This document shows, in pieces, positions 18,271 through 28,973 of a stretch of 64,000 bases of DNA. Origin of the DNA: Lachnospiraceae bacterium (GTDB lineage Bacteria; Bacillota; Clostridia; Lachnospirales; Lachnospiraceae); NCBI GenBank assembly GCA_017431345.1, contig JAFRLH010000065.1, forward strand, positions 1 to 64,000. Reading direction: 5' to 3'. The notes below the pieces were generated by a model, which saw only the letters and a list, made by a program, of their open reading frames with translations, ran no database searches and had not been told where the DNA came from. Within the stretch, counting starts at the first letter, position 1, and each line of letters starts with the position of its first letter. A program made the translations under genes and the position numbers.

Positions 18271-19287
18271 ATGTCAGTAAGAGTTGCAATCAACGGTTTC
18301 GGAAGAATCGGACGTATCGCCTTCCAGAAAATGTTCAGAGCGGAAGGATATGAAGTTGTAGCGATCAACGACCTTACTTCTCCCAAGATGCTTGCTCATC
18401 TTCTGAAATATGATTCTGTTCAGAAGCATTACGGAAGAGATCATGAGATCGAAGCAGGCGAAGATTTCATCAGCGTAGACGGACACAAGATCACCATCTA
18501 TAAGGAAGCAGACGCCAAGAATCTTCCCTGGGGAGAGATCGGCGTAGACGTCGTCCTTGAGTGCACTGGTTTCTATACATCCAAGGCAAAATCCCAGGCT
18601 CATATCGATGCCGGCGCTAAGAAGGTCGTTATTTCCGCACCTGCAGGCAAGGATCTTCCCACCATCGTATTCGGCGTGAACGAGGAGACCCTTACCCATG
18701 AGGATACCATCATTTCCGCAGCTTCCTGCACCACGAACTGCCTGGCTCCCATGGCTTACAACCTCAACAAGCTCGCCCCCATCGTAAAGGGCTTCATGAC
18801 CACCATCCATGCTTACACCGGCGATCAGATGCTCCTTGACGGACCGCACAGAAAAGGCGATCTGAGACGTGCCCGCGCTGCAGCCATCAATATCGTTCCC
18901 CACAGCCCCGGCGCGGCGAAGGCCATCGGTCTGGTCCTCCCTGAACTGGACGGCAAGCTGGACGGCGGCGCACAGAGAGTGCCGGTAGCAAGCGGTTCCC
19001 TGACCGAGCTGAACGCTGTCGTAAAGGGCGAAGTTACTGCAGAACAGATCAACGAGTGCATGAAGGCTGCCCAGAATGATTCCTACGGCTACAACGAGGA
19101 TGAGATCGTTTCCACCGATATCATCGGCGAGACCCACGGATCCATCTTTGATGCCACCCAGACCAGAGTTACCCCTCTCGGCGACGGGAACACCCTCGTA
19201 AAGGTCGTTGCATGGTATGACAACGAGCACAGCTACACCTGCCAGATGGTAAGGACGATCAAGTACTTCAACGAAGTTACTGCATAA
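18271..19287 (+). CDS. gapA: Glyceraldehyde-3-phosphate dehydrogenase
   Basis: The 338-residue tetrameric enzyme converts glyceraldehyde-3-phosphate, NAD+ and phosphate to 1,3-bisphosphoglycerate. NAD fold INGFGRIGR is at the start. The catalytic motif ASCTTNC places the nucleophile at Cys153, and WYDNEHSY is near the C-terminus. The start at 18271 follows CAGGAGG. Codon use looks optimised (highly expressed). It heads the gapA-pgk-tpiA-gpmI cluster; pgk is separated by about 150 bases with a hairpin, so it may have its own promoter. Confidence 0.98.
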   Translation: MSVRVAINGFGRIGRIAFQKMFRAEGYEVVAINDLTSPKMLAHLLKYDSVQKHYGRDHEIEAGEDFISVDGHKITIYKEADAKNLPWGEIGVDVVLECTGFYTSKAKSQAHIDAGAKKVVISAPAGKDLPTIVFGVNEETLTHEDTIISAASCTTNCLAPMAYNLNKLAPIVKGFMTTIHAYTGDQMLLDGPHRKGDLRRARAAAINIVPHSPGAAKAIGLVLPELDGKLDGGAQRVPVASGSLTELNAVVKGEVTAEQINECMKAAQNDSYGYNEDEIVSTDIIGETHGSIFDATQTRVTPLGDGNTLVKVVAWYDNEHSYTCQMVRTIKYFNEVTA

Positions 19288-19307
19288 CATCATATTAAAA
19301 CAGTATG

Positions 19308-19336
19308 GGAAGCGCCGGAAACGGTGCTTCCTTTCA
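19308..19336 (+). terminator. Hairpin between gapA and pgk
   Basis: GGAAGC and GCTTCC flank a partly paired loop, followed by TTTCATT. The U tract is short, so partial readthrough into pgk is likely. A TATTATACT stretch at 19351-19359 may be the -10 of a separate pgk promoter. Confidence 0.5.
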
Positions 19337-19439
19337 TTGTGTAAATGTGGTATTATACTATTGACGGCGTCCGGAACTCCGGAGAATACCGGGGCGGTCC
19401 GGGCTGAATCCTTAATATTTATGGAGAAGGAGAGATACC

Positions 19440-20630
19440 ATGCTTAACAAGAAATCAGTAGATGATATCTGCGTAAAGGGACAGAAGGTTCTGGTAAGAT
19501 GCGATTTCAACGTTCCGCTTCAGGACGGTGTGATCACCGATGAGAACAGGCTTGTGGCAGCACTGCCTACCCTGAAGAAGCTCATCGCGGACGGCGGAAG
19601 GCTGATCCTCTGCTCCCACCTCGGAAAGCCGAAGGGAGAGCCCAAGCCTGAGCTTTCACTCGCGCCCGTTGCAAAGAGACTGACCGAGCTCCTTGGCCAG
19701 GAAGTTGTTTTCGCAGCGGATCCCGAAGTCGTCGGACCGAATGCGAAAGCGGCTGCCGAAGCGCTTCAGGACGGGCAGGTAATGCTCCTTGAAAATACCA
19801 GATACCGCAAGGAAGAGACCAAGAACGGAGAAGAATTCAGCAAAGATCTGGCTTCTCTTGCCGATATCTTCGTCGACGATGCTTTCGGAACTGCACACCG
19901 TGCACACTGCTCGAATGTCGGTGTTACTGCCTTCATGAAAGAGAACGCGGTCGGCTATCTGATGCAGAAAGAGATCGATTTCCTCGGCAATGCCGTAAAT
20001 AATCCCGCCAGACCTTTCGTCGCCATCCTCGGCGGATCCAAGGTCTCCAGCAAGATCTCCGTTATCAATAACCTGCTTGACAAGGTCGATACCCTGATCA
20101 TCGGCGGCGGCATGGCCTATACCTTCATGAAAGCCTGCGGCCAGGAGATCGGAACATCCCTGCTTGAAGCCGATTACATTGATTATGCTGCTGACATGAT
20201 GAAGAAGGCAGAGGAGAAAGGCGTTAAGCTTCTGATCCCGGTCGACACGGTCGTCGCGAAGGAATTCAGCAATGACGCTCCTTCCCGCATTGCCTGCGGC
20301 GATATTGCCCCCGATGAGATGGGACTGGATATCGGACCGAAGACAAGAGAGCTTTTCGCAGAGGCCGTAAAGGATGCGAAGACCGTTGTCTGGAACGGAC
20401 CGATGGGCGTTTTCGAAATGCCGAATTTCGCAGCCGGCACCATCGCTGTAGCCCAGGCGCTGGCTGATATCGATGCTGTTACCATCATCGGCGGCGGCGA
20501 TTCCGCAGCAGCTGTCAACCAGCTTGGCTTTGCTGACAAGATGACACATATTTCCACCGGCGGCGGCGCTTCTCTGGAATTCCTTGAGGGCAAGGAACTT
20601 CCCGGCGTAGCTGCAGCAGACAACAAATAA
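19440..20630 (+). CDS. pgk: Phosphoglycerate kinase
   Basis: The 396-residue two-domain kinase makes ATP from 1,3-bisphosphoglycerate. The N-terminal substrate site shows [12 protein letters not shown] and the [14 protein letters not shown] stretch. The C-domain carries [19 protein letters not shown] and the GGGDSAAAV nucleotide loop. Length is normal. AAGGAGAG precedes the start. The neighbouring genes are consecutive glycolytic steps. Confidence 0.98.
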   Translation: MLNKKSVDDICVKGQKVLVRCDFNVPLQDGVITDENRLVAALPTLKKLIADGGRLILCSHLGKPKGEPKPELSLAPVAKRLTELLGQEVVFAADPEVVGPNAKAAAEALQDGQVMLLENTRYRKEETKNGEEFSKDLASLADIFVDDAFGTAHRAHCSNVGVTAFMKENAVGYLMQKEIDFLGNAVNNPARPFVAILGGSKVSSKISVINNLLDKVDTLIIGGGMAYTFMKACGQEIGTSLLEADYIDYAADMMKKAEEKGVKLLIPVDTVVAKEFSNDAPSRIACGDIAPDEMGLDIGPKTRELFAEAVKDAKTVVWNGPMGVFEMPNFAAGTIAVAQALADIDAVTIIGGGDSAAAVNQLGFADKMTHISTGGGASLEFLEGKELPGVAAADNK

Positions 20631-20673
20631 ACTTTAAAGACCGGAACCCGCGGTCACTTAGGAGGAAACATTC

Positions 20674-21420
20674 ATGCGCAAAATGATCATTGCCGGAAAC
20701 TGGAAGATGAACAAGACACCTTCCCAGACAAGAGCCTTTATTGAAGAGATGAAACCGCTCCTTGCAGGAGCCGATGCGGAAGTCGTATTCTGCGTACCCG
20801 CGATCGATATCATCCCCGCTGTGGAAGCAGCCGCGGGAAGCAATATCGTGATCGGCGCCGAGAATATGTATTTTGAAGAAAAAGGCGCCTTTACCGGAGA
20901 GATCGCTCCCGATATGCTCGTTGATGCCGGCGTAAAGTATGTCATCATCGGCCATTCCGAGAGAAGAGAGTATTTTGCCGAGACCAATGAAACCGTCAAC
21001 AAGAAAGTCCTCAAGGCTTTTGAACACGGTCTTACGCCTATCGTATGCTGCGGAGAGACCCTGACCCAGAGAGAACAGGGGATCACCCTTGACTGGATCC
21101 GCCAGCAGATCAAGATCGCTTTCCTTGGCGTGACTGCAGAGCAGGCAGCTTCCGCTGTCATCGCCTATGAGCCGATCTGGGCGATCGGTACAGGCAAGGT
21201 CGCTACGACTGAGCAGGCGCAGGAAGTCTGCGGCGCCATCCGTGCCCTGATCTGTGAGCTCTATGGAACAGAGACAGCAGAAGCCATCCGTATCCAGTAC
21301 GGCGGAAGCGTTGCGCCGAAGAACGCAGCAGAGCTGTTCGCACAGCCCGATATCGACGGCGGTCTGGTCGGCGGTGCAAGCCTGAAGACCGATTTTGAAC
21401 AGGTCGTAAAGTTTAAATAA
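20674..21420 (+). CDS. tpiA: Triose-phosphate isomerase
   Basis: The 248-residue TIM barrel interconverts dihydroxyacetone phosphate and glyceraldehyde-3-phosphate. Active-site elements are GNWKMN (Lys near 12), GHSERR (His near 95) and [10 protein letters not shown] with catalytic Glu166; QYGGSV lies near the phosphate site. AGGAGG is 9 bases before the start, and the gene is 43 bases after pgk, indicating co-transcription. Confidence 0.98.
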   Translation: MRKMIIAGNWKMNKTPSQTRAFIEEMKPLLAGADAEVVFCVPAIDIIPAVEAAAGSNIVIGAENMYFEEKGAFTGEIAPDMLVDAGVKYVIIGHSERREYFAETNETVNKKVLKAFEHGLTPIVCCGETLTQREQGITLDWIRQQIKIAFLGVTAEQAASAVIAYEPIWAIGTGKVATTEQAQEVCGAIRALICELYGTETAEAIRIQYGGSVAPKNAAELFAQPDIDGGLVGGASLKTDFEQVVKFK

Positions 21421-21433
21421 TAGTTTGCAGATA

Positions 21434-21482
21434 TCTGTCATCCTAAGGTGCACTGTGCTGTCTCAGGATGACAGACTGTTTT
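21434..21482 (+). terminator. Hairpin with U tract between tpiA and gpmI
   Basis: TCTGTCATCCT (21434-21444) and AGGATGACAGA (21465-21475) pair perfectly over 11 bases, followed by CTGTTTTT. It has terminator form and probably lowers gpmI expression relative to tpiA. Confidence 0.6.
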
Positions 21483-21494
21483 TACGGAGGAAAC

Positions 21495-23033
21495 ATGAGC
21501 ACTACCATTTTAATGATACTGGACGGATTTGGCCTGAACCCCCGTACCGAAGGCAACGCCGTAGCACAGGCAAAAACGCCGAACTTTGACCGGATGAGAG
21601 AAATCTATCCCTTTGTGCAGGGAGAAGCCAGCGGTCTTGCCGTGGGTCTTCCTGCTGGCCAGATGGGAAATTCTGAGGTCGGCCACATGAATATGGGCGC
21701 CGGCCGGGTCGTTTATCAGGAGCTGACAAGGATCACAAAGGAGATCGAAGACGGTGACTTCTTTGAAAATCCCGCCCTTGTGCAGGCGGTGGAAGCTGTA
21801 AAGAAAAACGACTCTGCCCTGCATCTGTGGGGACTGGTATCCGACGGCGGCGTACACAGCCACAATACCCACCTTTACGGGCTTCTGGAGCTGGCGAAAC
21901 GGCACGGGCTGAAAAAGGTCTATGTACACTGCTTCATGGACGGCCGTGACACCGCGCCGACATCCGGAAAAGAGTTTGTTGCCGAGCTCGTTGATAAAAC
22001 GAAAGAGATCGGCGTCGGACAGGTCGCTACTGTTACCGGACGCTATTATGCGATGGACAGGGACAACCGCTGGGAGAGAGTGAACAGAGCTTACGATGCG
22101 CTGACAAAGGGAATCGGGAACCATGTATCCTGCCCGGTCTGCGGGATCCAGGCTTCCTATGATGCCGGCGTTACGGATGAATTCATCGAGCCGATCGTTG
22201 TGGTCGATGAAGCCGGCGCTCCGGTCGCGACTGTGAAAGATCATGATTCCGTGATCTTCTTCAACTTCCGCCCGGACAGAGCCAGACAGCTTACCAGGGC
22301 TTTTGTGGATCCTGCCTTTACGGGATTTGAAAGAGAACAGCTGCAGGATCTTACCTATGTCTGCTTTACGGAATATGATGCAACGATCCCGAACGTTCTG
22401 GTCGCTTTCCATAAACAGCATCTGAACAACACATTCGGCGAATATCTGGCAGCCCTCGGGAAGAAGCAGCTCCGCCTTGCCGAGACCGAAAAATATGCGC
22501 ATGTAACGTTCTTCTTCAACGGCGGTGTGGAAGAACCGAATCCCGGTGAGGACCGCATCCTGGTCCCTTCCCCGAAGGTCGCGACTTATGACCTGCAGCC
22601 CGAGATGAGCGCGCCTGCAGTCTGCGACAATCTGGTGAAAGCGATCCGGGGCGATCAGTATGATGTGATCATCATCAACTTCGCCAATCCGGATATGGTC
22701 GGACATACCGGCGTGATCGAAGCAGCGATCAAAGCCTGCGAGACCGTGGATACCTGTGTCGGAAGAGTCCTGGAAGCCGTAAACGAGACCGGAAGTACCT
22801 TATTCATGTGCGCGGATCACGGCAATTCCGAGCAGCTGATCGATTACGAGACAGGAGAGCCCTTTACAGCGCATACAACGAATCCGGTACCGTTTATCCT
22901 GGTATCACCGGACAAGTCGCTGGGACTTGCAGAAGGCGGACGGCTCTGCGATATCGTCCCCACACTGATCGAATGCATGGGACTGGAACAGCCGAAAGAG
23001 ATGACGGGACACTCTCTTCTTATAAGAAAATAA
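21495..23033 (+). CDS. gpmI: 2,3-bisphosphoglycerate-independent phosphoglycerate mutase
   Basis: This 512-residue metalloenzyme of the alkaline-phosphatase superfamily interconverts 3- and 2-phosphoglycerate. Metal and catalytic motifs include LDGFG at the N-terminus, [10 protein letters not shown] with the phosphoserine (near 62), DGRDTAP, and a C-terminal CADHGNSEQ. The start at 21495 follows GGAGG by 5 bases, 27 bases inside a longer frame whose upstream start has no site. No enolase gene follows. Confidence 0.97.
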   Translation: MSTTILMILDGFGLNPRTEGNAVAQAKTPNFDRMREIYPFVQGEASGLAVGLPAGQMGNSEVGHMNMGAGRVVYQELTRITKEIEDGDFFENPALVQAVEAVKKNDSALHLWGLVSDGGVHSHNTHLYGLLELAKRHGLKKVYVHCFMDGRDTAPTSGKEFVAELVDKTKEIGVGQVATVTGRYYAMDRDNRWERVNRAYDALTKGIGNHVSCPVCGIQASYDAGVTDEFIEPIVVVDEAGAPVATVKDHDSVIFFNFRPDRARQLTRAFVDPAFTGFEREQLQDLTYVCFTEYDATIPNVLVAFHKQHLNNTFGEYLAALGKKQLRLAETEKYAHVTFFFNGGVEEPNPGEDRILVPSPKVATYDLQPEMSAPAVCDNLVKAIRGDQYDVIIINFANPDMVGHTGVIEAAIKACETVDTCVGRVLEAVNETGSTLFMCADHGNSEQLIDYETGEPFTAHTTNPVPFILVSPDKSLGLAEGGRLCDIVPTLIECMGLEQPKEMTGHSLLIRK

Positions 23034-23103
23034 GCTCCCTTCAAAAAAACTATCGGGAGTCCTGCTTTCCCGTCCGGGAACATATCATTTGAATAACAAA
23101 TAT

Positions 23104-23138
23104 AATGCCTGCCGAAATATAACCGGCAGGCATTTTTT
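23104..23138 (+). terminator. gpmI terminator
   Basis: AATGCCTGCCG and CGGCAGGCATT pair over 11 bases, with a run of T after. The rest of 23034-23341 holds only the next gene's promoter. Confidence 0.9.
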
Positions 23139-23260
23139 ACAGGATACGGCATGAAATATACCGGGATTCCGCATGGTCGGCGGGATAACAGATGGTTGAT
23201 GAAACAGAAGATTTATTTATATGAATAGAATATAATAATATATGCAGGATGTCATTCATC

Positions 23261-23289
23261 TTGACAAAGTTTTCATTATTTTGTACAAT
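23261..23289 (+). promoter_or_regulatory. Promoter of the DUF3798 ABC transporter operon
   Basis: A consensus TTGACA (23261-23266) is 17 bases from TACAAT (23284-23289), predicting strong expression. Confidence 0.85.
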
Positions 23290-23341
23290 TCTGTGCGGAA
23301 CCGCAATGACGGTTAAATATCAGAAGGGAGGAACTTGCATA

Positions 23342-24688
23342 ATGGCAAAGTTCAAAAAAGTCCTTAGTCTTATCGTTGCTGCAGCCATGATCGCATCCCT
23401 CGCGGCATGCGGATCCAGCTCAGCACCCGCTGAGACAACAGCTGCTGCTGCTGAGACCGAAGCTGCCGCTGCTGAGACCGAAGCTGCTGCTGCCGAGACA
23501 GAAGCTGCTGCTGAGACCGAAGCTGCTGAAGGCGCTGAGACAGAAGCTGCTGCTGAAGCTGCTCCTGCTGCATCAGGAGACCTCCAGGCGAGAGTCGATG
23601 CTGCTGTTGCTGCAACAGACGGCAAGATCGCTATCATCACCAACACCCTGTCCCAGAATGAGGAAGAGTATCGTTCTGCAGATTTCATGGTACAGAAGTA
23701 CGGCGAAGACCGTATCACCCATGACACCATGCCCGATAACTTCATGACTGAGCAGGAACAGTTCGTAGCTGTAGTCAGCAAGTATGGTGCTGATCCCGCC
23801 TACAAGGCCATCATCATCAACCAGGCCTGCCCCGGCTCCAACGCTTCCATCGACAAGGTCCTTGAGACCAGAGAAAAAGACGATCTGCTGATCGTGTACT
23901 GCACACCGCAGGAGAACGCAGACGACATCGTACAGCGTGCTGACATCATCATCTCCATCGATGAGATCAACAAGGGTACCGATATCGCACAGCAGGCCTA
24001 TGATATGGGCTGCACCGATTTCGTACATTACAGCTTCCCTCGTCACATGGCGCAGGCTCCTCTGTCCGGCTGCCGTGACAAGATCCAGGCGAAGTGCGAA
24101 GAGCTCGGAATCACTTTCCATGATGAGACTGCTCCCGACCCGACATCTGATGCCGGCGTATCCGGTGCACAGCAGTTCATCCTTGAGGATGTTCCGAAGC
24201 AGGTCGAGAAGTACGGCGTAGATACCTGCTTCTTCACCACCAACTGCGCTATGCAGGTTCCGCTGATCGAGGCTGTCCGCAAAGCACGTGCTTACTATGC
24301 ACTGCCCTGCTGCCCGAGCCCGTATCACGGCTTCCCCAGCGCGCTGGGTATTGAGTCTCCCGAAGATGTTATCGGCGGACTGCAGACCACTATCGATGCG
24401 ATCAACGCTACGTTCGAAGCTGACGACCTTCTTGGCCACTTCTCCACATGGAGCGTTCCCGCTTCCATCGCCAACACAGTTGCTACTACCGAGTATGCAT
24501 TCCTGTGGATGAACGGCGAAGTTGATAAGTGCGACATGCAGACCGTGCAGGATCTGATCGCCGACTACTGCCAGACCAGCGTAACCCTGATGCCTTATGA
24601 AGATCCGGCTACCGGTCAGAAATATGACAACTACCTTGTCTATCTGCAGGGCTTCCTGAACTTCGGCGAGCCTACCAGAGACAGATAA
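23342..24688 (+). CDS. DUF3798 lipoprotein, solute-binding component of an ABC importer
   Basis: A lipoprotein signal (LAAC, Cys23) is followed by a linker of Ala/Glu/Thr repeats (about 28-80) and a ligand-binding-like domain of about 365 residues (starting GKIAIITNTLSQNEEEY). The domain matches DUF3798, whose fold resembles periplasmic binding proteins. It would be tethered outside the membrane and deliver its ligand to the permeases encoded downstream. The ligand is unknown. The ATG at 23342 follows GGGAGG. Codon use and a consensus promoter imply abundance. A weak hairpin after the gene probably sets binding protein above transporter. Confidence 0.82.
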   Translation: MAKFKKVLSLIVAAAMIASLAACGSSSAPAETTAAAAETEAAAAETEAAAAETEAAAETEAAEGAETEAAAEAAPAASGDLQARVDAAVAATDGKIAIITNTLSQNEEEYRSADFMVQKYGEDRITHDTMPDNFMTEQEQFVAVVSKYGADPAYKAIIINQACPGSNASIDKVLETREKDDLLIVYCTPQENADDIVQRADIIISIDEINKGTDIAQQAYDMGCTDFVHYSFPRHMAQAPLSGCRDKIQAKCEELGITFHDETAPDPTSDAGVSGAQQFILEDVPKQVEKYGVDTCFFTTNCAMQVPLIEAVRKARAYYALPCCPSPYHGFPSALGIESPEDVIGGLQTTIDAINATFEADDLLGHFSTWSVPASIANTVATTEYAFLWMNGEVDKCDMQTVQDLIADYCQTSVTLMPYEDPATGQKYDNYLVYLQGFLNFGEPTRDR

Positions 24689-24732
24689 TCAGTTATTATT
24701 TCCTGCTTATAAGCTGAAAATAAGGCTGACCG

Positions 24733-24765
24733 GCGGGGGGCCCGCATCTGCGAGCCTCCCGCTTT
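24733..24765 (+). terminator. Attenuating hairpin after the binding-protein gene
   Basis: GCGGGGGG (24733-24740) pairs with CCTCCCGC (24755-24762), including one G-U pair. Only TTT follows. It probably stabilises the upstream mRNA and allows partial readthrough. Confidence 0.5.
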
Positions 24766-24799
24766 CCATGTATAGTAAAAGAACGAAAGGGGATACGTT

Positions 24800-26416
24800 T
24801 TGAACGACGGAATTCTTGAATTTGTCAATGTGGGAAAGGAGTATTCCGGCCATGCTGTCCTGAAAGGGATCAACATGGATGTGCGTCCGGGCGAGATTCA
24901 CGCGCTGATCGGAGAGAACGGCGCGGGAAAATCCACGCTGATGAATATCCTGTTCGGAATGCCGGTCATCCACTCTACAGGAGGATTTACCGGTGAGGTC
25001 CGTATCGGCGGACAGGACGCAAAGATCATGAATCCCCATGATGCGATGCTCGCGGGGATTGGAATGGTGCACCAGGAGTTTATGCTGATTCCCGGATTCA
25101 CCATTACAGAGAATATCAAGATAAACAGGGAAATTACGAAACCCTCCCTTATGTCCCGCGTGTTCGGAAAGCGTATGGAAAAGCTTGAACACGCCGAGAT
25201 GGCCAAAGATGCCAGAAAAGCGCTGGATACCATGGGGATGGATATCGAAGAGTATACAAAAGTGCACGGACTTCCTGTCGGACATATGCAGTTCGTAGAG
25301 ATCGCCCGTGAGATCGATAAGACCGGGATCCGGTTCCTGGTCTTTGATGAACCGACGGCTGTTCTTACAGAGAGCGAGACGGAGCACCTGCTGGATGCGA
25401 TCCGCAGGCTCGCAAAGCAGGGCATCGGTATTGTGTTCATCAGCCACAGGCTGGATGAGATCATCCGCCTTTCCGACCGTGTCACCATCCTCCGCGACGG
25501 AGAGTGGGTGGCGACGGAAGAGACGAAGAATATCACTGCTGCAGAGATCGCCCGTCTGATGGTCGGCCGTGCGCTGACACTGGACAGGGAGGAAGGCAGC
25601 AGGGAGATCAGTGAGGAGAAGATCCTTTCCGTGAAGGATCTCCGCGTCAATATGCCCGGTGAGGAAGTCAAGGGCGTGACCTTTGATGTACGCAAGGGAG
25701 AGATCCTCGGCATCGGCGGTCTGGCCGGCCAGGGAAAACTCGGTATTGCGAACGGACTGATGGGCATGTATCCCGTAATCGGCGATGTGACGTTCAAGGG
25801 CGAGAAACTGGATGTCATGAAGACAAATGAGACGCTGAAGAAGGGCGTTGCCTTCCTGTCGGAAGACCGTAAAGGCGTCGGGCTCCTTCTGCAGAGCTCC
25901 ATCGAACAGAATATCGCTTTTACGGCCATGGAAGTACATGGCAAATTCCTGAAGAAAGTCGGTCCGATCACGCTGACGGATGATAAGGCGATCCGTGAGA
26001 ATGCAGAAAAGATGGTAAAGGATCTGGATATCCGCTGCACATCCGTGACCCAGAATACGGGTGCGCTCTCCGGCGGCAACCAGCAGAAGGTCTGCGTCGG
26101 CAAGGCACTGGCCCTGGATCCGGAACTTCTTTTCGTATCCGAGCCTACCAGAGGTATCGATATCGGCGCCAAGAAACTGATCCTCGATCTGCTCCGGGAA
26201 CTGGCGGAAGAACGCGGCATGACGATCGTTATGACCAGTTCTGAGCTGGCGGAACTGAGAAGTATCTGCGACCGCGTCCTGATCATCTGTGAAGGCAAAG
26301 TTGCCGGCGAACTGTCACCGTTCGATTCGGATGAAGTCTACGGCCTGATGATGTCCGGCATTTCCAAGGAAGAGGCCATGAAGGCAGCCAATGCGGGAGG
26401 TGAAGCGAATGGTTAA
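24800..26416 (+). CDS. ABC transporter ATP-binding protein with two nucleotide-binding domains (RbsA/MglA type)
   Basis: The 538 residues form two fused ABC domains. Domain 1 has an intact Walker A (GENGAGKST, 38-46), a divergent signature (LPVGHMQFVEIA) and Walker B FLVFDEPT. Domain 2 has a degenerate Walker A (GGLAGQGKLG), a canonical LSGGNQQK signature and FVSEPTRGID. This asymmetry is typical of sugar/nucleoside importers. The start is TTG at 24800 with GAAAGGGGA upstream; no ATG fits. The end overlaps the first permease gene by 8 bases. Confidence 0.92.
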   Translation: MNDGILEFVNVGKEYSGHAVLKGINMDVRPGEIHALIGENGAGKSTLMNILFGMPVIHSTGGFTGEVRIGGQDAKIMNPHDAMLAGIGMVHQEFMLIPGFTITENIKINREITKPSLMSRVFGKRMEKLEHAEMAKDARKALDTMGMDIEEYTKVHGLPVGHMQFVEIAREIDKTGIRFLVFDEPTAVLTESETEHLLDAIRRLAKQGIGIVFISHRLDEIIRLSDRVTILRDGEWVATEETKNITAAEIARLMVGRALTLDREEGSREISEEKILSVKDLRVNMPGEEVKGVTFDVRKGEILGIGGLAGQGKLGIANGLMGMYPVIGDVTFKGEKLDVMKTNETLKKGVAFLSEDRKGVGLLLQSSIEQNIAFTAMEVHGKFLKKVGPITLTDDKAIRENAEKMVKDLDIRCTSVTQNTGALSGGNQQKVCVGKALALDPELLFVSEPTRGIDIGAKKLILDLLRELAEERGMTIVMTSSELAELRSICDRVLIICEGKVAGELSPFDSDEVYGLMMSGISKEEAMKAANAGGEANG

Positions 26417-27458
26417 GAAAATAGGTAATTTCATCAACCGCATCGGTATCCCTACCTTCGCGGTAGGCACGCTTCTGGTCGTCCTGCTGATCGCGGCAGG
26501 CGTCATGGGGCAGTCTATACCGACCCTGATCTCGGATATCCTGAAGCGTGTCGGCATGAACGGGCTTCTCGTTCTGGCCATGCTGCCCGCGATCAAGTCC
26601 GGTACAGGTCCGAACTTCGCCCTTCCGGTCGGCATCGAAGGCGGCCTGATGGCTCTGGTCGTCTGCATGCAGTTCGACTTTTCCGGCTGGGCGCTGATGG
26701 GCGCTTCGGCCGTTCTCTGCATCATTTTCTGCACGATCCTCGGCTGGCTGTACGGCAAGCTGATGAACGCTGTTAAGGGTGCGGAGATGACGATCGCCAC
26801 CTATTCCGGTTTCTCGATCGTTGCTTTCTTCAATATCCTTTGGCTTGCGATCCCTTTTTCAAACCGTAAAATGGGATGGATGCTCGGAAACGGACTCCGT
26901 GAGACGATCCAGATGGACAGCTTTGAAGCGGATAAGGTCATTTCCAATTTCCTTTCTTTCAAGATCGGAGATATCACATTCCCTACCGGCATGATCCTGG
27001 CGCTGGCGATCTTCTGCGTCCTCAGCTGGCTGTTCTTCCGGAGCAAGACCGGTATGGCGATCTTTGCCGGCGGACAGAATCCCAGATTCGCAGAGGCTTC
27101 CGGTCTCGCCATTGACCGCAACCGCGTGATCGCCAATATTCTTTCCACGATCCTTGCCGGACTCGGCATCATCATGTATTCGCAGGGATACGGTTACGCA
27201 CAGCTCTACAACGGACCGCTGAATATGGCGTTCCCTGCCGTAGCGGCTGTTCTGGTCGGCGGCGCTACCGCCAGCAAGGCCAGCATTCCGAACGTTCTGA
27301 TCGGTGTCTGCCTGTTCCAGGGACTGATGACCACAGCTATGCCGGTCATGAACCAGATCTTTACCGGTACGGATCTGTCGGATATCATGCGAATCATCAT
27401 CCAGAACGGCGTTATCCTGTATGCGCTGACCAAGGTAAAGAGCGGAGGTGACAGATAA
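26409..27458 (+). CDS. ABC importer permease 1 (BPD_transp_2 family)
   Basis: This 349-residue integral membrane protein has about eight to ten hydrophobic segments and the AVLVGGATASKASI motif near the C-terminus, typical of RbsC/NupP-type permeases. ATG 26409 follows GGGAGGTG and overlaps the ATPase stop. It likely forms a heterodimer with permease 2, which shares motifs such as AEASGLAIDRNRVIA versus AEANGINVDRTRVIA. Confidence 0.9.
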   Translation: MVKKIGNFINRIGIPTFAVGTLLVVLLIAAGVMGQSIPTLISDILKRVGMNGLLVLAMLPAIKSGTGPNFALPVGIEGGLMALVVCMQFDFSGWALMGASAVLCIIFCTILGWLYGKLMNAVKGAEMTIATYSGFSIVAFFNILWLAIPFSNRKMGWMLGNGLRETIQMDSFEADKVISNFLSFKIGDITFPTGMILALAIFCVLSWLFFRSKTGMAIFAGGQNPRFAEASGLAIDRNRVIANILSTILAGLGIIMYSQGYGYAQLYNGPLNMAFPAVAAVLVGGATASKASIPNVLIGVCLFQGLMTTAMPVMNQIFTGTDLSDIMRIIIQNGVILYALTKVKSGGDR

Positions 27459-28804
27459 TGAATGAATGGATGAAAAAAATCACGAAAGATCCCTCTTTTG
27501 ATTTTGGAAACTGGGTGCTCGACAATATCGTTACCATCATCTTCTGGATCTTTATCATTCTGGGCATGCTGACAGCCAAGAACCTCAGCCTGACCGGCTT
27601 TTTCACAGAACTCTGCAACCGTTTCTACCGCAATGCTTTCCTGATTCTGTCCCTGATCATCCCGGTCATCGCGGGTCTCGGACTGAACTTCGGTATCGTT
27701 GTCGGCGCTATCGCCGGACAGCTGGCTATCATCGCCGTACGTTACTGGGGTATCAACAGTGAACTCGTGGGCGGCACCGCGTTCGGCGGTCTTCCCGGCC
27801 TGCTTCTGATGTTCCTGATTGCCCTTCCGATCGCTGCTGTGATCGGCTGGATGACAGGTACGCTGTATAACAAGACAAAGGGACAGGAAATGATCGCCTC
27901 CCTGATCGTCGGCTATTTCGGAAACGGTGTTTATCAGTTCATCGTTCTGTTCCTGATCGGTGCAGTGATCCCTGTGGCAGCTGCCCATCCCATGATCCTT
28001 TATGACGGCATCGGCATCCGTATGAGTGTGGATATGGGAAGCACGACTTATGCACTGGACAATCTGCTCCAGATTCCGTTTGTTCCCTTTATGATCGCTG
28101 CAGCTGCAGCAGTCCTGCTGTTCGTGCTGTGGAACCAGTTCATCCGCAAGCCGAAGGTAGAGGGACAGTCCTATAAGATGAATCCGCTCAAGTTCTGGGT
28201 CTATGTACTGCTTGCTGCCGCTGTAGGCGCCTACTTCATCTATCAGTATGTGACTGCCGGATCTCTCAATGATGTCCGTAAAGTGCCGGTCGTCCTGATG
28301 CTCGTTGTAGCAGCGCTTGCTCTGTTCAACCAGTGGATCATGAATACGAAGCTCGGACAGGATTTCCGTTCCTGCGGCATGAACCAGACGATCGCGGAAG
28401 CGAACGGTATCAATGTCGACCGCACCCGTGTTATTGCGACGATCATTTCTACTGTGCTTGCTGCATGGGGCATGATCATCTATCTGCAGAATATGGGAAC
28501 GCTGAATACCTATACCGCGCATAACAACGTCGGTTATTTCTCCGTAGCGGCGATCCTTGTCGGCGGCGCATCCGTTGATAAGGCGACGATCGGACAGGCT
28601 GTAACAGGATGCCTTCTGTTCCATGCCATGTTCATCTTAAGCCCTGAGATCGGTAAAGCTGTTTTCGGACAGGCTGCGCTCGGCGAATATTTCCGTACCT
28701 TCATGGTCTACGGCGTTATCGGCCTTTCCCTCGGTCTGTATGTATGGCGTGCCAATAAGAGAGCAAAGCTGGCCATGCCGACGGAAGAGAAGGAAGCAGA
28801 ATAA
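27458..28804 (+). CDS. ABC importer permease 2 (BPD_transp_2 family)
   Basis: This 448-residue membrane protein is longer than permease 1, with extra hydrophobic segments and a loop between about 175 and 275. It shares the family region AAILVGGASVDKATIGQA. Start and previous stop overlap (TAATG), so translation is coupled. It completes a four-gene importer; a strong terminator follows. Confidence 0.9.
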   Translation: MNEWMKKITKDPSFDFGNWVLDNIVTIIFWIFIILGMLTAKNLSLTGFFTELCNRFYRNAFLILSLIIPVIAGLGLNFGIVVGAIAGQLAIIAVRYWGINSELVGGTAFGGLPGLLLMFLIALPIAAVIGWMTGTLYNKTKGQEMIASLIVGYFGNGVYQFIVLFLIGAVIPVAAAHPMILYDGIGIRMSVDMGSTTYALDNLLQIPFVPFMIAAAAAVLLFVLWNQFIRKPKVEGQSYKMNPLKFWVYVLLAAAVGAYFIYQYVTAGSLNDVRKVPVVLMLVVAALALFNQWIMNTKLGQDFRSCGMNQTIAEANGINVDRTRVIATIISTVLAAWGMIIYLQNMGTLNTYTAHNNVGYFSVAAILVGGASVDKATIGQAVTGCLLFHAMFILSPEIGKAVFGQAALGEYFRTFMVYGVIGLSLGLYVWRANKRAKLAMPTEEKEAE

Positions 28805-28838
28805 GAACGGTGAAACAATAAAAATCCAATCAAACAGG

Positions 28839-28878
28839 CTGCAGCCCTGCCGTACCGGCAGGAACTGCAGTTTTTTTT
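28839..28878 (+). terminator. Terminator of the ABC importer operon
   Basis: CTGCAG arms enclose a second perfect stem (CCTGCCG-TAC-CGGCAGG), followed by eight T. Confidence 0.93.
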
Positions 28879-28973
28879 GACCTTGAATAATTATAATAAT
28901 AGTCGTATTATAAGTGTAGAAAACGGGACGGAGAAGAATGAGAAGGACCGATCCCGGAAAAGGAGAAGAAAGA

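Noticed and set aside
23420..23580. Direct repeats that might suggest a repeat array or CRISPR
   Set aside because: They are short in-frame Ala/Glu/Thr codon repeats encoding the lipoprotein tether, without spacers.
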